Origin: Amycolatopsis umgeniensis
GTDB taxonomy: Bacteria > Actinomycetota > Actinomycetes > Mycobacteriales > Pseudonocardiaceae
DNA length: 64,000 bases
Reading direction: 5' to 3'
Assembly (NCBI RefSeq): GCF_014205155.1
Contig: NZ_JACHMX010000001.1
Location: 2,294,001 to 2,358,000 of the forward strand
Both the position numbers and the translations under genes were made by a program. Of the stretch, positions 1-8,956 are shown piece after piece. How positions within the stretch are numbered: position 1 is the stretch's first letter; every line of letters begins with the position of its first letter. The notes below the pieces were generated by a model. That model had not been told where the DNA came from. It made no database searches and saw only the letters and a list, made by a program, of their open reading frames with translations.

Positions 1-1
1 G

Positions 2-1534
2 GACGAGGTCATCCGCGCGCCGTGGCGCGGTGTCACGGAGATCACCGGCGGTCCCGGCACCGGCAAGACCGCGGTCGCGCTGCACCGCGCGGCGTACCTG
101 CTCTACCGCCACCGCCGCCAGCTCGGCGGCGCGGGCGTGCTGGTGATCGGCCCGTCCGGGGTGTTCACCAGCTACATCTCGCGGGTGCTGCCGTCGATGG
201 GTGAGACGAACGTCGAACTGCGCGCGCTCGGCGAGGTGCTCGACGGCCTCGAAGCGACCCGTCAGGACCCGGCCCCGTTGGCCGCGATCAAGGGCTCGCT
301 GCGGATGCGCAAGATGCTGCTGCGGGCGCTGCGCGACACCCCGCCGGACGCGCCGGAGGACATGAAGATCGTCTACCGCGGCGAGGTGCTGCGGCTGAAC
401 GCGCGCGAGCTCGACAAGGTGCGCCGCAAGGTGCACACCGCGGGCGGGCCGCCGAACCGGTCGCGGATCCGGGCGGCCGAGGCGCTGCTGGACGCGCTCG
501 CCGCGAAGGCCGAGCAGCACGCGAAGGACGACGGCCGTCAGATCGACAAGGGCGAGCTGATCACGGAGCTCGGCGAGCGGATCGAGTTCCACCGGTTCCT
601 CGTGGTGTGGTGGCCGATCCTGTACCCGGCGCAGATCCTGCGCTGGCTGGGCACCGAGAAGAAGCTGGCCGTCGCCGCGAAGGGCCTGCTCAACCGGAGT
701 GAGATCAGCCTGCTCGCCGCCGACCTCGCCGACCGGTCCCGTGGCTGGACCATCGCGGACATCGCGCTCCTCGACGAGCTGCGCGTCCTGATCGGCCCGC
801 CGCCCAAGAAGCGTCGCGGCAGGCAGACCATCGACGTCCACCCGGAACGCGGCGGCGCCCCGACCAGGCCCGAGCACTACGACGAGTACTCGCACGTGGT
901 CATCGACGAATCACAGGACCTTTCGCCGATGCAGTGGCGGATGGTCGGGCGACGCGGCAAGTACGCGAGCTGGACCGTGGTCGGCGACCCGGTGCAGAGC
1001 TCGTGGCCGGATCCGGCCGAGGCCGCGATGGCGCGGGACCAGGCCTTCGGGCTCAAGACGACTCGGCGCCGGTTCACCCTGCGCACCAACTACCGGAACT
1101 CGGCGGAGATCTTCGACCTGGCCGCGAAGGTCGTCGCCGGGCACGCCGAGGCGGGCGAACTCCCGCACGCGGTGCGGCAGACCGGCATCACGCCGGAGGT
1201 CCGGCCGGTCGAGGCCGCCGGTCTGGAGTCCGCGACACAGGCCGCGGTGAAGGAACTGATGGGGGCCGTCGAAGGCACCGTCGGCGTGATCACCGCCATG
1301 GACCGCGTGCCCGAGGTCGAGGGCTGGCTCGACGGGCTTTCGGACGAGCGGCTCAAGGTCGTCGGCAGTCTCGACTCCAAGGGTCTCGAGTACGACGCCG
1401 TCGTCCTGGTGGAGCCGAACGACCTCATCACGGAGTCGACCACCGGACGCCGGGTGCTGTACGTCGCGCTGACCCGCGCCACCCAGCAGCTCACGGTGCT
1501 GGCTTCCAACCCGGACTGGATCCCGTCCGTCTGA
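2..1534 (+). CDS. HelR/UvrD-like RNA polymerase-associated ATPase, 3' part
   Basis: Superfamily 1 ATPase whose beginning lies before the window; the frame is open from base 2. Walker A (GGPGTGKTAVAL) is encoded at about 50-85, Walker B with the SF1 Glu-Ser-Gln triad (DESQDLSPMQW) at about 905-937, motif III-like VVGDPVQSS just after, a motif-V-like DSKGLEYDAVVLVEP, and motif VI YVALTRATQQL near the C-terminus. The long basic and helical insertion between Walker A and B is typical of HelD/HelR proteins that displace stalled or rifamycin-bound RNA polymerase, rather than of UvrD DNA helicases. That assignment is from family resemblance; a generic UvrD-like helicase is the alternative. Stop codon TGA, followed closely by hairpins and a convergent gene. 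Confidence 0.75.
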   Translation, partial: DEVIRAPWRGVTEITGGPGTGKTAVALHRAAYLLYRHRRQLGGAGVLVIGPSGVFTSYISRVLPSMGETNVELRALGEVLDGLEATRQDPAPLAAIKGSLRMRKMLLRALRDTPPDAPEDMKIVYRGEVLRLNARELDKVRRKVHTAGGPPNRSRIRAAEALLDALAAKAEQHAKDDGRQIDKGELITELGERIEFHRFLVVWWPILYPAQILRWLGTEKKLAVAAKGLLNRSEISLLAADLADRSRGWTIADIALLDELRVLIGPPPKKRRGRQTIDVHPERGGAPTRPEHYDEYSHVVIDESQDLSPMQWRMVGRRGKYASWTVVGDPVQSSWPDPAEAAMARDQAFGLKTTRRRFTLRTNYRNSAEIFDLAAKVVAGHAEAGELPHAVRQTGITPEVRPVEAAGLESATQAAVKELMGAVEGTVGVITAMDRVPEVEGWLDGLSDERLKVVGSLDSKGLEYDAVVLVEPNDLITESTTGRRVLYVALTRATQQLTVLASNPDWIPSV

Positions 1535-1540
1535 GCGCTC

Positions 1541-1619
1541 GCATCCAGAGGACTGGATGCGCAGATACGCTGAAGGGCTCCTTCAGGGCACTGGTGAATG
1601 TCCTGAAGGAGCCCTTCAG
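1541..1619. terminator. Compound bidirectional terminator-like hairpins
   Basis: Two inverted repeats between convergent genes. The first has 8-bp arms GCATCCAG / CTGGATGC around an AGGA loop (1541-1560). The second has perfect 18-nt arms at 1570-1587 and 1602-1619 with a 14-nt loop. The first resembles the hairpin at 54013-54048, which has the same AGGA loop. No T-tract follows. Confidence 0.6.
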
Positions 1620-1743
1620 ACCCCCGGTGAGTGAAACGTCGTGGGACGTATCGCACGTCCAGGGGTATTTCTAGCGCCTATTCGTTGTTCGGTGTCACGG
1701 CGTCGCCACCGAACAACAACGCCGAACAACGAATCGGCGGTGG

Positions 1744-4700
1744 TCACGGGCACGGAGGCCGGTAGTCGAGCCCCGGCAGGTGTTGTTCCCACTCGTCCGC
1801 CGTGATCCGCGGGTGGACGGTCGCGCAGATGCGTTCCGCGGCCCGTTCGGGGCTCGTTTCCCACAACCGCACGCTGCCGTCCGCGACGGAACCCGCGAGA
1901 GTGTGCCCATCGGGTGCGAACGCCACCGCGTTGACCCTGTCGACATCGTCGGTCAGGCTCGCCGACTCGCGGACCGTCCCGGGATCGGAGACATCCCATA
2001 GTCGCACGGACCGGTCGTAGCTGCCGGTCGCGAAGGTCTTCCCGTCCCCGCTGAACGCCACCGAGATGACGTTGTCGGTGTGCCCGGCCAGCACCGCCGC
2101 CTCCCGGGGAGCCGCCGGATCCGTCACATCCCACACCCGCGCGGTGCGGTCGGCACTGCCGGTGGCGGCGAGTTTGCCGTCCGGGCTGTAGGCCACGGAG
2201 AACACGGTGTCGGCGTGTCCCTTCAGTACCGAAAGCTGCTTCGGCGCTTTCGCCAGGGAGATGTCCCACAACCGCGCGGTGTGATCCCAGCCGCCGCTCA
2301 GCAGGGTGCGGCCGTCCGGGCTGAACGCGATCGAATGGACGTCGTCCTCGTGCCCGGTGAGGGTCGCGAGTTCGACGGGCCGCCGGACGTCGGCCACGTC
2401 CCACAGTTTCACCGTGTGCCCGCTGCCCGCTGTCGCGAGCGTCCGGCCGTCGGGGCTGAACGCGACCGGATCGGTCTCCTCCGCCGGCCGGTAGAAGACG
2501 CCGGTGTCGACCGGTGCACGCGGATCGGTGACGTCGATCAGCCGCATCGTGTGATCCCAGGAGCCCGCCGCGATGGTCCGGCCGTCCGGGCTGAACGCGA
2601 GACCGCAGACGCCCTGGCCGAAGCCCGCGACCTTGCTCAGCTCGCGCGGGTTCCGGGTGTCGGCGACGTCGACGAGGCGCAGCACGCCGTCCTGGCTGCC
2701 GGTGGCCAGCAGTTTCCCGTCGGAGCCGAACACCGCCCGGCACGCCGACCTCGCCGGACCGCTGATCGCGGGCCCCGGCAGATCCCACAGCCGCACCGTC
2801 TGGTCGTCGCTCGCGGTCACCAGCGTGCGGCCGTCGCCGGAGAACACCGCCCAGACCACCGCGGCGGTGTGCCCGGTGAGCGGCGGTTTCTCTCGCGGCT
2901 TCGCCGGATCGCTGATGTCCCACAGCCGCGCGTTGCGGTCGAAACCGGTCGTCGCCAGCGTCGTCCCGTCGGGGCTGAACGCCACGGACCGCACGATGGT
3001 CTTGTGCGCGGTCATCGTCCCCAGCCCGACCGGCGCCATCGGGTCGGCGATGTTCCACAGCCGCGCGCTCTGGTCGATGCTCGCGGTGGCGAGCGTGCGG
3101 CCGTCCGGGCTGAACGCCGCCGAGTGGATGCCCGCGGTATGCCCCGTCACCACTCCGAGCGGCCTGGCCCCGCGCGGGTCCGCGACGTCCCACAGCCGCG
3201 CGGTCTTGTCCGCGCCGCTCGAGACGAGCGTCCGCCCGTCCGGGGAGTAGGCGAGACCGTTGACGTTGCCGGTGTGCCCGGTCAGGGTGGCCACGAGCAC
3301 CGGTTTCGCGAGATCGCGGACGTCGAACAGGCGCACCGTGCCGTCGCCGTCCGAGGTGGCGAGCACCGCCGCCTTCGGGCTGAACGCCACCGCGTTGACC
3401 CGGCTCGGATGCTCTCCGACCACGACGCCCGGCCCCGGTTTCGCGGGGTCGGCGACGTTCCACAGGCGCGCGGTCTTGTCCCAGCCCGCCGTCGCGACGG
3501 CGCCACCGTCGGCGCTGAACGACACCGAGTTGACGTTGGCGGTGTGCCCGGACAGCGTGGCCAGTTCGATCGGGCGGTGGGGGTTCTTGACGTCCCACAG
3601 CTTGGCCGTCTGGTCCCAGCTCCCGGTCACCATCACCTGACCGTCGCCGCGCAGCGCGGCCGCGTTGACGCGGTGGTCGTGTCCGGCGACGCGGGTCGAA
3701 TACGGCGACTCGAACATCCCGAGCACGCTGCCGCGGGTGTCCACGCTCGGATCGACGCGGTACGCCGCGAGCGCGAGCTGCGCGGCCAGGGCCGGGTTCG
3801 TCGGCCGCATCGCCAGTGCCTGCCCCGCGACCTTCTGCGCGAGCGCGCTGTTGCGCTGGCTGGTCGCGGTCTGCTCGGCACGGACGGCGTACACCATCGC
3901 GGCCGTCGCCAGCACCAGCAGCACGGCCAGGAGCGCGACGAGCTGGCGCAACCGCCGGGTGCGGCGCCGCGCGACGGCCTGCTCGTGGTTCTCGATGGCC
4001 ACGCTCGCGTCGAGGAACCGGCGTTCGCGCTGGGAGAGCGCGCTGTCGTGCTCGCCCGCCCACTCCATGGCGATGGCCAGCCGCGCGCCGCGATAGAGCC
4101 AGCCGTCGTCGCGGCCGACCGATTCCCACGCGTCCGTCGCCTCGGTGATCTGGCGGTGCACGCGCAGGCCCTCGCGGTCTTGGGCGAGCCACTCACGCAG
4201 CCGCGGCCAGCCGCGGATCAGCGCCTCGTGCGCGATCTCGATGCCGTTGTCGTCGAGGGTGACCAGCCGCGACGACGCCAGCCTGTCCAGCACCACGGCG
4301 ACGTCCGGGTCGTCGGCGTCCACTTCGTCGCGGGTGATGCGGCGTTTGGTGTCCTCGGTGCCTTCGCCGAGCGCGGTCATCCGCAGGAAGATCTGGTTCG
4401 CCAGCCGCTGCTGGTGTTCGCTCAGCGCGGTGAAGGTGTGCTCGGAGGTCTGCGCGACCGACCGTTCGATCCCGCCGGTGGACTCGTAGCCGGTGAGGGT
4501 GAGCGTGTTGCCGTGGCGGCGGCGCCAGGTCTCCAGGAGCGCGTGCGAAAGCAGCGGCAGCACGCCGGGCTGCCCGGTCGCGTCGGCGACCAGCCGCGAG
4601 ACCAGCGCGTTCTCGACGCGATACCCGGCGTCGATGGCGGGCCGAGAGATGGCCTGCCGCAGCTCCTCGGTGCTCATCGGGCCGACGAGGATCTGCGCGT

Positions 4701-5559
4701 CCTGCATGGCCTCGACGAGTTCGGGATGCCGCGCGCAGTGGGTGTAGAAGTCGGTGCGGATGCCGAGGACCACCCTGGTCCGGCTCTCCGGTTCGGTCGT
4801 CGCGGTGACCAGCGCGGACAGGAAGGCCGCCCGCTCGCCGGCGTCCTGGCAGAGCGTGAAGACCTCTTCGAACTGGTCGACGACGAGGACGACATCGCCC
4901 TCGCGATCGGCGACGAGCTGGCGCGCGGCGAGGCCGAGGTTGCGCGGATGCTCGGTGAACTCCGCGAGCAGGCCGCCGGGGGCGAGCCCGAGCGCGGCCC
5001 CGAACTGGACGGCGCACTCCTGCAACGGCCGGGAACCGGGCGTCATCAGCACCGTGATGGAGCTCTCGCCGAAGGCGGGCAGCAGACCCGCCCGGAGCAA
5101 GGAGGACTTACCGGAACCCGACGCTCCCAGAACGGCCAGGAATCGCTGCCCCGAAAGCCTCGAGACGAGTTTTTCGACCAGTCGTTCGCGCCCGAAGAAT
5201 CGGCTCGCGTCATCGGGACCGAATGCGGTCAGGCCGATATAAGGGGCCGATTCCCCATTCAGCGGCACAACCGGTGAATCGCTGACTCCAGTACGCGTCC
5301 GCTCGGTCACGTCGTGCCACCGGGCTTCCCACTCCGCCTCGGGCCCGTCGCAGGCCCGGACGTAGGCCAAGGCCACCGCCAAGCTGGGCATCTTCTTCCC
5401 GCCGGCGGCTTCGGAGAGGGTGCCCGCCGAGTAATGGGCACGCCTGCCCAGCTCTCGGTACGTCGGGTTCCCGGCTTTCTCCCGCAATCGCCGGAGATCG
5501 GCGGCGAACTCCAGCAACGGATCGTCCCCAGGGCCCAAAGGTCGCTCCGGACGCGGCAC
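1744..5559 (-). CDS. HTH - nSTAND1 NTPase - WD40 repeat signalling protein
   Basis: 1271 aa, GTG start preceded by AAAGGA. Residues 1-90 form an XRE-like helix-turn-helix region (YRELGRRAHYSAGTLSEAAG). A STAND-type P-loop NTPase follows, with Walker A GASGSGKSS at 145-153 and Walker B VLVVDQFEE at 224-232. There is one predicted membrane-spanning or coiled segment at about 536-558, then 14 WD40 repeats from about residue 623, enough for two seven-bladed propellers; most blades carry FSPDGRTLAT and a W/F-D dipeptide. STAND proteins bind a signal through their repeats and oligomerise on NTP binding. In actinobacteria nSTAND1-WD40 proteins are linked to conflict or apoptosis-like signalling. The ligand is unknown and no effector gene is adjacent. 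Transcribed alone, divergent to the monooxygenase. Confidence 0.85.
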   Translation of the reverse strand: MPRPERPLGPGDDPLLEFAADLRRLREKAGNPTYRELGRRAHYSAGTLSEAAGGKKMPSLAVALAYVRACDGPEAEWEARWHDVTERTRTGVSDSPVVPLNGESAPYIGLTAFGPDDASRFFGRERLVEKLVSRLSGQRFLAVLGASGSGKSSLLRAGLLPAFGESSITVLMTPGSRPLQECAVQFGAALGLAPGGLLAEFTEHPRNLGLAARQLVADREGDVVLVVDQFEEVFTLCQDAGERAAFLSALVTATTEPESRTRVVLGIRTDFYTHCARHPELVEAMQDAQILVGPMSTEELRQAISRPAIDAGYRVENALVSRLVADATGQPGVLPLLSHALLETWRRRHGNTLTLTGYESTGGIERSVAQTSEHTFTALSEHQQRLANQIFLRMTALGEGTEDTKRRITRDEVDADDPDVAVVLDRLASSRLVTLDDNGIEIAHEALIRGWPRLREWLAQDREGLRVHRQITEATDAWESVGRDDGWLYRGARLAIAMEWAGEHDSALSQRERRFLDASVAIENHEQAVARRRTRRLRQLVALLAVLLVLATAAMVYAVRAEQTATSQRNSALAQKVAGQALAMRPTNPALAAQLALAAYRVDPSVDTRGSVLGMFESPYSTRVAGHDHRVNAAALRGDGQVMVTGSWDQTAKLWDVKNPHRPIELATLSGHTANVNSVSFSADGGAVATAGWDKTARLWNVADPAKPGPGVVVGEHPSRVNAVAFSPKAAVLATSDGDGTVRLFDVRDLAKPVLVATLTGHTGNVNGLAYSPDGRTLVSSGADKTARLWDVADPRGARPLGVVTGHTAGIHSAAFSPDGRTLATASIDQSARLWNIADPMAPVGLGTMTAHKTIVRSVAFSPDGTTLATTGFDRNARLWDISDPAKPREKPPLTGHTAAVVWAVFSGDGRTLVTASDDQTVRLWDLPGPAISGPARSACRAVFGSDGKLLATGSQDGVLRLVDVADTRNPRELSKVAGFGQGVCGLAFSPDGRTIAAGSWDHTMRLIDVTDPRAPVDTGVFYRPAEETDPVAFSPDGRTLATAGSGHTVKLWDVADVRRPVELATLTGHEDDVHSIAFSPDGRTLLSGGWDHTARLWDISLAKAPKQLSVLKGHADTVFSVAYSPDGKLAATGSADRTARVWDVTDPAAPREAAVLAGHTDNVISVAFSGDGKTFATGSYDRSVRLWDVSDPGTVRESASLTDDVDRVNAVAFAPDGHTLAGSVADGSVRLWETSPERAAERICATVHPRITADEWEQHLPGLDYRPPCP

Positions 5560-5732
5560 CTCAATCCTTTCTTTTCAGTGGTTTTCCCACGGTCGCATTC
5601 GGGGGCCACCGTACCGCGAATAGGGACGAAGTCCGCCTGGTACCGGGTACATCGCGTCGGTTAATTTCGATCGATTGACAGGTGCCCGACGTCACGGGAA
5701 GGGATCGGGGTCCGGAGGCGTTGTACCGATGC

Positions 5733-6728
5733 GTGACCTCCTTGCCTGACATCCCGCTGTCCGTGCTCGACCTCTCGCCCGTCGTGGCCGGGGGCGGCGT
5801 TGGCGACTCGCTGCGCAACACCCTCGACCTCGCCCGCCGGACCGAAGCCCTCGGCTACCACCGGTACTGGCTCGCCGAGCACCACAACATGCCCGGGATC
5901 GCGAGTTCCGCGACCGCCGTGATGATCGGCCAGGTCGCGGCCGCCACCGAACGCATCAGGGTCGGCTCCGGCGGGGTCATGCTGCCGAACCACGCGCCGC
6001 TGGTGGTCGCCGAGCAGTTCGGCACCCTGGAGGCGTTCCACCCCGGCCGGATCGATCTCGGCATCGGCCGCGCCCCGGGTACCGACCAGCGGACCGCGCT
6101 GGCGCTGCGCGGCCCCGGCGGGCTCACCGCGGAGAACTTCCCGCAGCAGTTCGCGGAGCTGCTGGCCTACTTCGAGCACTCCAACCAGCGCGCCGTCAAC
6201 GCCGTGACCGCCGAGGGCAACAAGCCGCCGGTGTGGCTGCTCGGTTCGAGCGGCTTCAGCGCGCGCATGGCCGGCGAGCTGGGCCTGCCGTTCTCGTTCG
6301 CGCACCACTTCAGCGCCGAGAACACGCTGCCCGCCGTCGCGCTCTACCGCGACTCGTTCAAACCGTCGGACGTCCTGGACGAGCCGTACGTCATGCTCGG
6401 CGTCTCCGTGGTGGCGGCCGAGACCGACGAAAGGGCCCAGTACCTGGCCGCGCCCAGCGGCCTGACGTTCCTCAGCCTCCGCAAGGGCCGCCCCATCCCG
6501 CTGCCGACGCCGGAAGACGCCGCGGCCTACCCGTACACCGACATCGAGCGCGTGTTCATCGAGGACAGGGCTTCGAGCAGCATCATCGGTTCGCCCGAGA
6601 CGGTCCACAAGGGACTCGAGACGCTGCTGGCCGACACGGCCGCGGACGAGCTGATGATCACGACCATGGTGCACGACCAGGCGGACCGGGTGCGGTCCTA
6701 CGAACTGGTGTCCGAACTGGCGCGCTGA
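5733..6728 (+). CDS. LLM-class flavin/F420-dependent oxidoreductase
   Basis: 331 aa bacterial-luciferase-like protein. The N-terminus [18 protein letters not shown] with a later [15 protein letters not shown] is the signature of the MsnO8-type subgroup of LLM oxidoreductases; [14 protein letters not shown] and [11 protein letters not shown] follow. It should use reduced FMN, or F420 (cofC for F420 synthesis lies at 56.6 kb); the substrate is unknown. An earlier in-frame GTG exists at 5682, but TTGACA at 5675-5680 would then leave almost no room for a promoter. GTG 5733, with GGAGG at 5714-5718, gives the usual family N-terminus. Spacing is long (about 14 nt), so the start is only probable. 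It stands alone, divergent from the nSTAND1 gene, and is followed by three hairpins. Confidence 0.85.
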   Translation: MTSLPDIPLSVLDLSPVVAGGGVGDSLRNTLDLARRTEALGYHRYWLAEHHNMPGIASSATAVMIGQVAAATERIRVGSGGVMLPNHAPLVVAEQFGTLEAFHPGRIDLGIGRAPGTDQRTALALRGPGGLTAENFPQQFAELLAYFEHSNQRAVNAVTAEGNKPPVWLLGSSGFSARMAGELGLPFSFAHHFSAENTLPAVALYRDSFKPSDVLDEPYVMLGVSVVAAETDERAQYLAAPSGLTFLSLRKGRPIPLPTPEDAAAYPYTDIERVFIEDRASSSIIGSPETVHKGLETLLADTAADELMITTMVHDQADRVRSYELVSELAR

Positions 6729-6756
6729 CGCCAGGCAGGCGGTCGCGCCGAGGCGC

Positions 6757-6809
6757 GTTGCGAAAGCCACGTTCGCAACCTTCAACGTTGCGAACGGGGC
6801 TTTCGCAAC
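6757..6809. repeat. Inverted repeat, family B variant
   Basis: 23-nt arms 6757-6779 and 6787-6809 with one mismatch and a 7-nt loop. The core GCGAAAGCCACGTTCGC differs slightly from the family B element that follows at 6845. It lies 28 nt after a stop codon; probable terminator. Confidence 0.6.
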
Positions 6810-6844
6810 AGCACCGTCCGCGGGTCACCTCCGGCAGCGCCCCA

Positions 6845-6899
6845 TGTCGCGAAAGCCACTTTCGGGACATCTGACGTCCCGAAAGTGGCTTTCGCGACA
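6845..6899. repeat. Inverted repeat, family B
   Basis: Perfect 24-nt arms (6845-6868, 6876-6899) around a 7-nt loop. The core is GCGAAAGCCACTTTCGGGAC. An almost identical copy lies at 51504-51560. The arms happen to contain open frames, which are not genes. Confidence 0.7.
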
Positions 6900-6944
6900 C
6901 GCCACAACGCCCCGCCGGCTCCCGCCCCGCCAGACCGCGCCCCG

Positions 6945-6999
6945 GTCCGTGAAGGCCTCCTTGAGGGACCCAGAGTCCCTCAAGGAGGCCTTCACGGAC
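6945..6999. repeat. Inverted repeat, family A
   Basis: Perfect 25-nt arms (6945-6969, 6975-6999) around a 5-nt loop. The arm begins GTCCGTGAAGGCCTCCTTGA. The same arm recurs at 24050-24104, and variants occur at 38186, 53946 and 60578. Probable terminator or 3'-end stabilising hairpin. Confidence 0.7.
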
Positions 7000-7310
7000 T
7001 TGGCGCCAGGGCTTTCACCCACCCCCGCTCCCCGAACGGCCCACCGCACCCGGGATCACGAAAGAACGGACAAGGCCCCCGCCCGCCTTTGTCACAAAAG
7101 AACAAGAATTCACCGGTTACCAGGACGTGATGTCTTGATCACACCGAAGTTCTTGTCACCAAGCAGGCGCGTCATTAGCGTACCGACCAGTAGCAAACAG
7201 CACGGTAACACCCCGTTGACCCTATTCAACGATTCCGTTCCGCCATTCGGAGCAAAGGAATTGAGGTAGCTGGGGTGTATTAGCCGTGCCCGAAAAACTG
7301 GAGGGTCGGC
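7000..7310 (+). promoter_or_regulatory. Upstream region of the mce operon with candidate operator sites
   Basis: No gene is visible between the hairpins and the first mce-operon gene. TTGTCAC occurs at 7089-7095, inside the palindrome TTTGTCACAAA, and again at 7153-7159. The 11-mer TTCTTGTCACC at 7150-7160 also occurs in the promoter region of the PucR gene (23112-23122). A second dyad GTTGA-N6-TCAAC lies at 7215-7230. GGAGGG at 7300-7305 is the ribosome site of the first gene. I cannot place a convincing -10/-35 pair. Confidence 0.4.
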
Positions 7311-8105
7311 GTGGGCGTCCGGACTAACGCACCCTCATTTCCCGGTGCGGGTGCCCTCCGGGAGACCGGCAGGCTCTACTCACTCGGCCTCGACGTCGTC
7401 CGCCTGACCTTCCGGCGGCCGTTCCAGGCCCGCGAGCTGATACAGCAGTTCTGGTTCATCGCGAGTGTGTCGATCCTGCCGACGGCGCTGGTCGCGATCC
7501 CGTTCGGCGCGGTGATCGCGCTGCACATCGGCTCGCTGACCGCGCAGATCGGCGCGCAGTCCTTCACCGGCGCGGCCAGTGTGCTGGCGATCATCCAGCA
7601 GGCCAGCCCGATCGTGACAGCGCTCCTGATCGCGGGCGCCGGCGGGTCGGCGATGTGCGCGGACCTCGGGTCACGCACGATCCGCGAGGAGATCGACGCG
7701 ATGGAGGTGCTCGGGGTCTCCCCGATCCAGCGCCTGATCGTGCCGCGTGTGCTCGCCGCGATGGGGGTCTCCGCATTCCTGAACGGAATGGTCAGCGTGG
7801 TCGGCGTCCTCGGCGGCTATTTCTTCAACGTCATCATGCAGAACGGGACACCCGGTGCGTATCTGGCCAGTTTCTCCGCTCTCGCGCAACTGCCGGACCT
7901 CTGGATCAGCGAGATCAAGGCGGTCATCTTCGGTTTCGTCGCGGCGATCGTCGCTTCCTATCGCGGGCTCAATCCCAAAGGCGGCCCGAAAGGCGTCGGT
8001 GACGCGGTGAACCAATCCGTGGTGATCACGTTCCTGCTCCTGTTCCTGTTGAACCTGGTGCTGACGACGCTTTACCTGCAGCTCGTCCCGGCGAAGGGCA
8101 GCTGA
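7311..8105 (+). CDS. MlaE/YrbE-family ABC permease, mce operon (YrbEA position)
   Basis: 264 aa integral membrane permease of the Mce lipid import system. About five hydrophobic segments; the signature of the family, EEIDAMEVLGVSP, lies at about residues 127-139. It should form a heterodimer with the next gene product and work with an MceG-type ATPase (not in this window) to drive lipid or sterol uptake through the Mce tunnel. GTG start 6 nt after GGAGGG. First gene of a ten-gene operon; it overlaps the next gene by one base (TGATG). Confidence 0.93.
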   Translation: MGVRTNAPSFPGAGALRETGRLYSLGLDVVRLTFRRPFQARELIQQFWFIASVSILPTALVAIPFGAVIALHIGSLTAQIGAQSFTGAASVLAIIQQASPIVTALLIAGAGGSAMCADLGSRTIREEIDAMEVLGVSPIQRLIVPRVLAAMGVSAFLNGMVSVVGVLGGYFFNVIMQNGTPGAYLASFSALAQLPDLWISEIKAVIFGFVAAIVASYRGLNPKGGPKGVGDAVNQSVVITFLLLFLLNLVLTTLYLQLVPAKGS

Positions 8106-8956
8106 TGACCACGACGACACCCACCCGTTCCACGCGGGTCCGCGAGGCCGTGGACCGCCGGTTCGGTTTCCTGGACACGCTCGGCGACCAGATCCTCTTC
8201 TTCCTCAAGGCACTCGCCTGGGTGCCGCGCGCGCTGCACCGCTACGTCCGTGAGATCACCCGCCTGCTGGCCGAGGTCAGCTTCGGCAGCGGCGCGCTCG
8301 CGGTCATCGGCGGCACGATCGGCGTGATGATCGGGATGACCGTGTTCACCGGCACGGTCGTCGGGCTCCAGGGATACTCGGCGCTCAACCAGGTCGGCAC
8401 GTCGGCGTTCGCCGGGTTCGTCTCCGCGTACTTCAACACCCGCGAGATCGCCCCGCTCGTCGCGGGCCTGGCGTTGTCGGCCACCGTCGGCTGCGGGTTC
8501 ACCGCGCAACTGGGCGCGATGCGGATCTCCGAGGAGATCGACGCCCTCGAAGTGATGGGCATCCCCAGCGTCCCGTACCTGGTGACCACCCGGATCATCG
8601 CGGGCTTCCTCGCGGTCATCCCGTTGTACGCGATCGGCCTGCTGACCTCGTACCTCGCGTCACGCCAGATCACCGTCTGGTTCTACGGCCAGTCCGCGGG
8701 CACCTACGACCATTACTTCCTGCTGTTCCTGCCACCCGGGGACGTGCTCTGGTCGTTCGGCAAGGTGCTGGTGTTCAGTGTCGTGATCGTGCTCGCCCAC
8801 TGTTACTACGGTTTCCGCGCGAGCGGCGGGCCCGCGGGTGTCGGGGTGGCCGTCGGCCGCGGTGTCCGCACCGCGATCGTGGCCGTCAGCGTGCTGGACT
8901 TCTTCCTCAGCCTCGCGATCTGGGGCGCGACCACGACGGTGCAGGTGGCCGGATGA
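8105..8956 (+). CDS. MlaE/YrbE-family ABC permease, mce operon (YrbEB position)
   Basis: 283 aa, second MlaE-type permease of the operon, with the diagnostic EEIDALEVMGIPSVPYLVTT after the third hydrophobic region and an N-terminal cytosolic stretch of about 60 residues. Pairs with the preceding permease in the inner membrane. Its start codon overlaps the upstream stop, and its own stop overlaps the MceA start by four bases (ATGA), so translation is probably coupled. Identification is secure from sequence and context; the transported lipid is not known. Mce4-type systems carry cholesterol, but nothing adjacent here indicates steroid catabolism. Confidence 0.93.
   Translation: MTTTTPTRSTRVREAVDRRFGFLDTLGDQILFFLKALAWVPRALHRYVREITRLLAEVSFGSGALAVIGGTIGVMIGMTVFTGTVVGLQGYSALNQVGTSAFAGFVSAYFNTREIAPLVAGLALSATVGCGFTAQLGAMRISEEIDALEVMGIPSVPYLVTTRIIAGFLAVIPLYAIGLLTSYLASRQITVWFYGQSAGTYDHYFLLFLPPGDVLWSFGKVLVFSVVIVLAHCYYGFRASGGPAGVGVAVGRGVRTAIVAVSVLDFFLSLAIWGATTTVQVAG

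Noticed and set aside
2080..5277. Very long open frame on the plus strand across the nSTAND1-WD40 gene
   Set aside because: Antisense shadow of a GC-rich repetitive gene; translation is Arg/Gly/Pro-rich with no domain, and the minus-strand frame has clear motifs.
6658..7049. Small frames with MSRKPLSG and KEAFTDL-like peptides
   Set aside because: They are translations of the inverted repeats; the same peptides reappear wherever the repeats occur, in both orientations.
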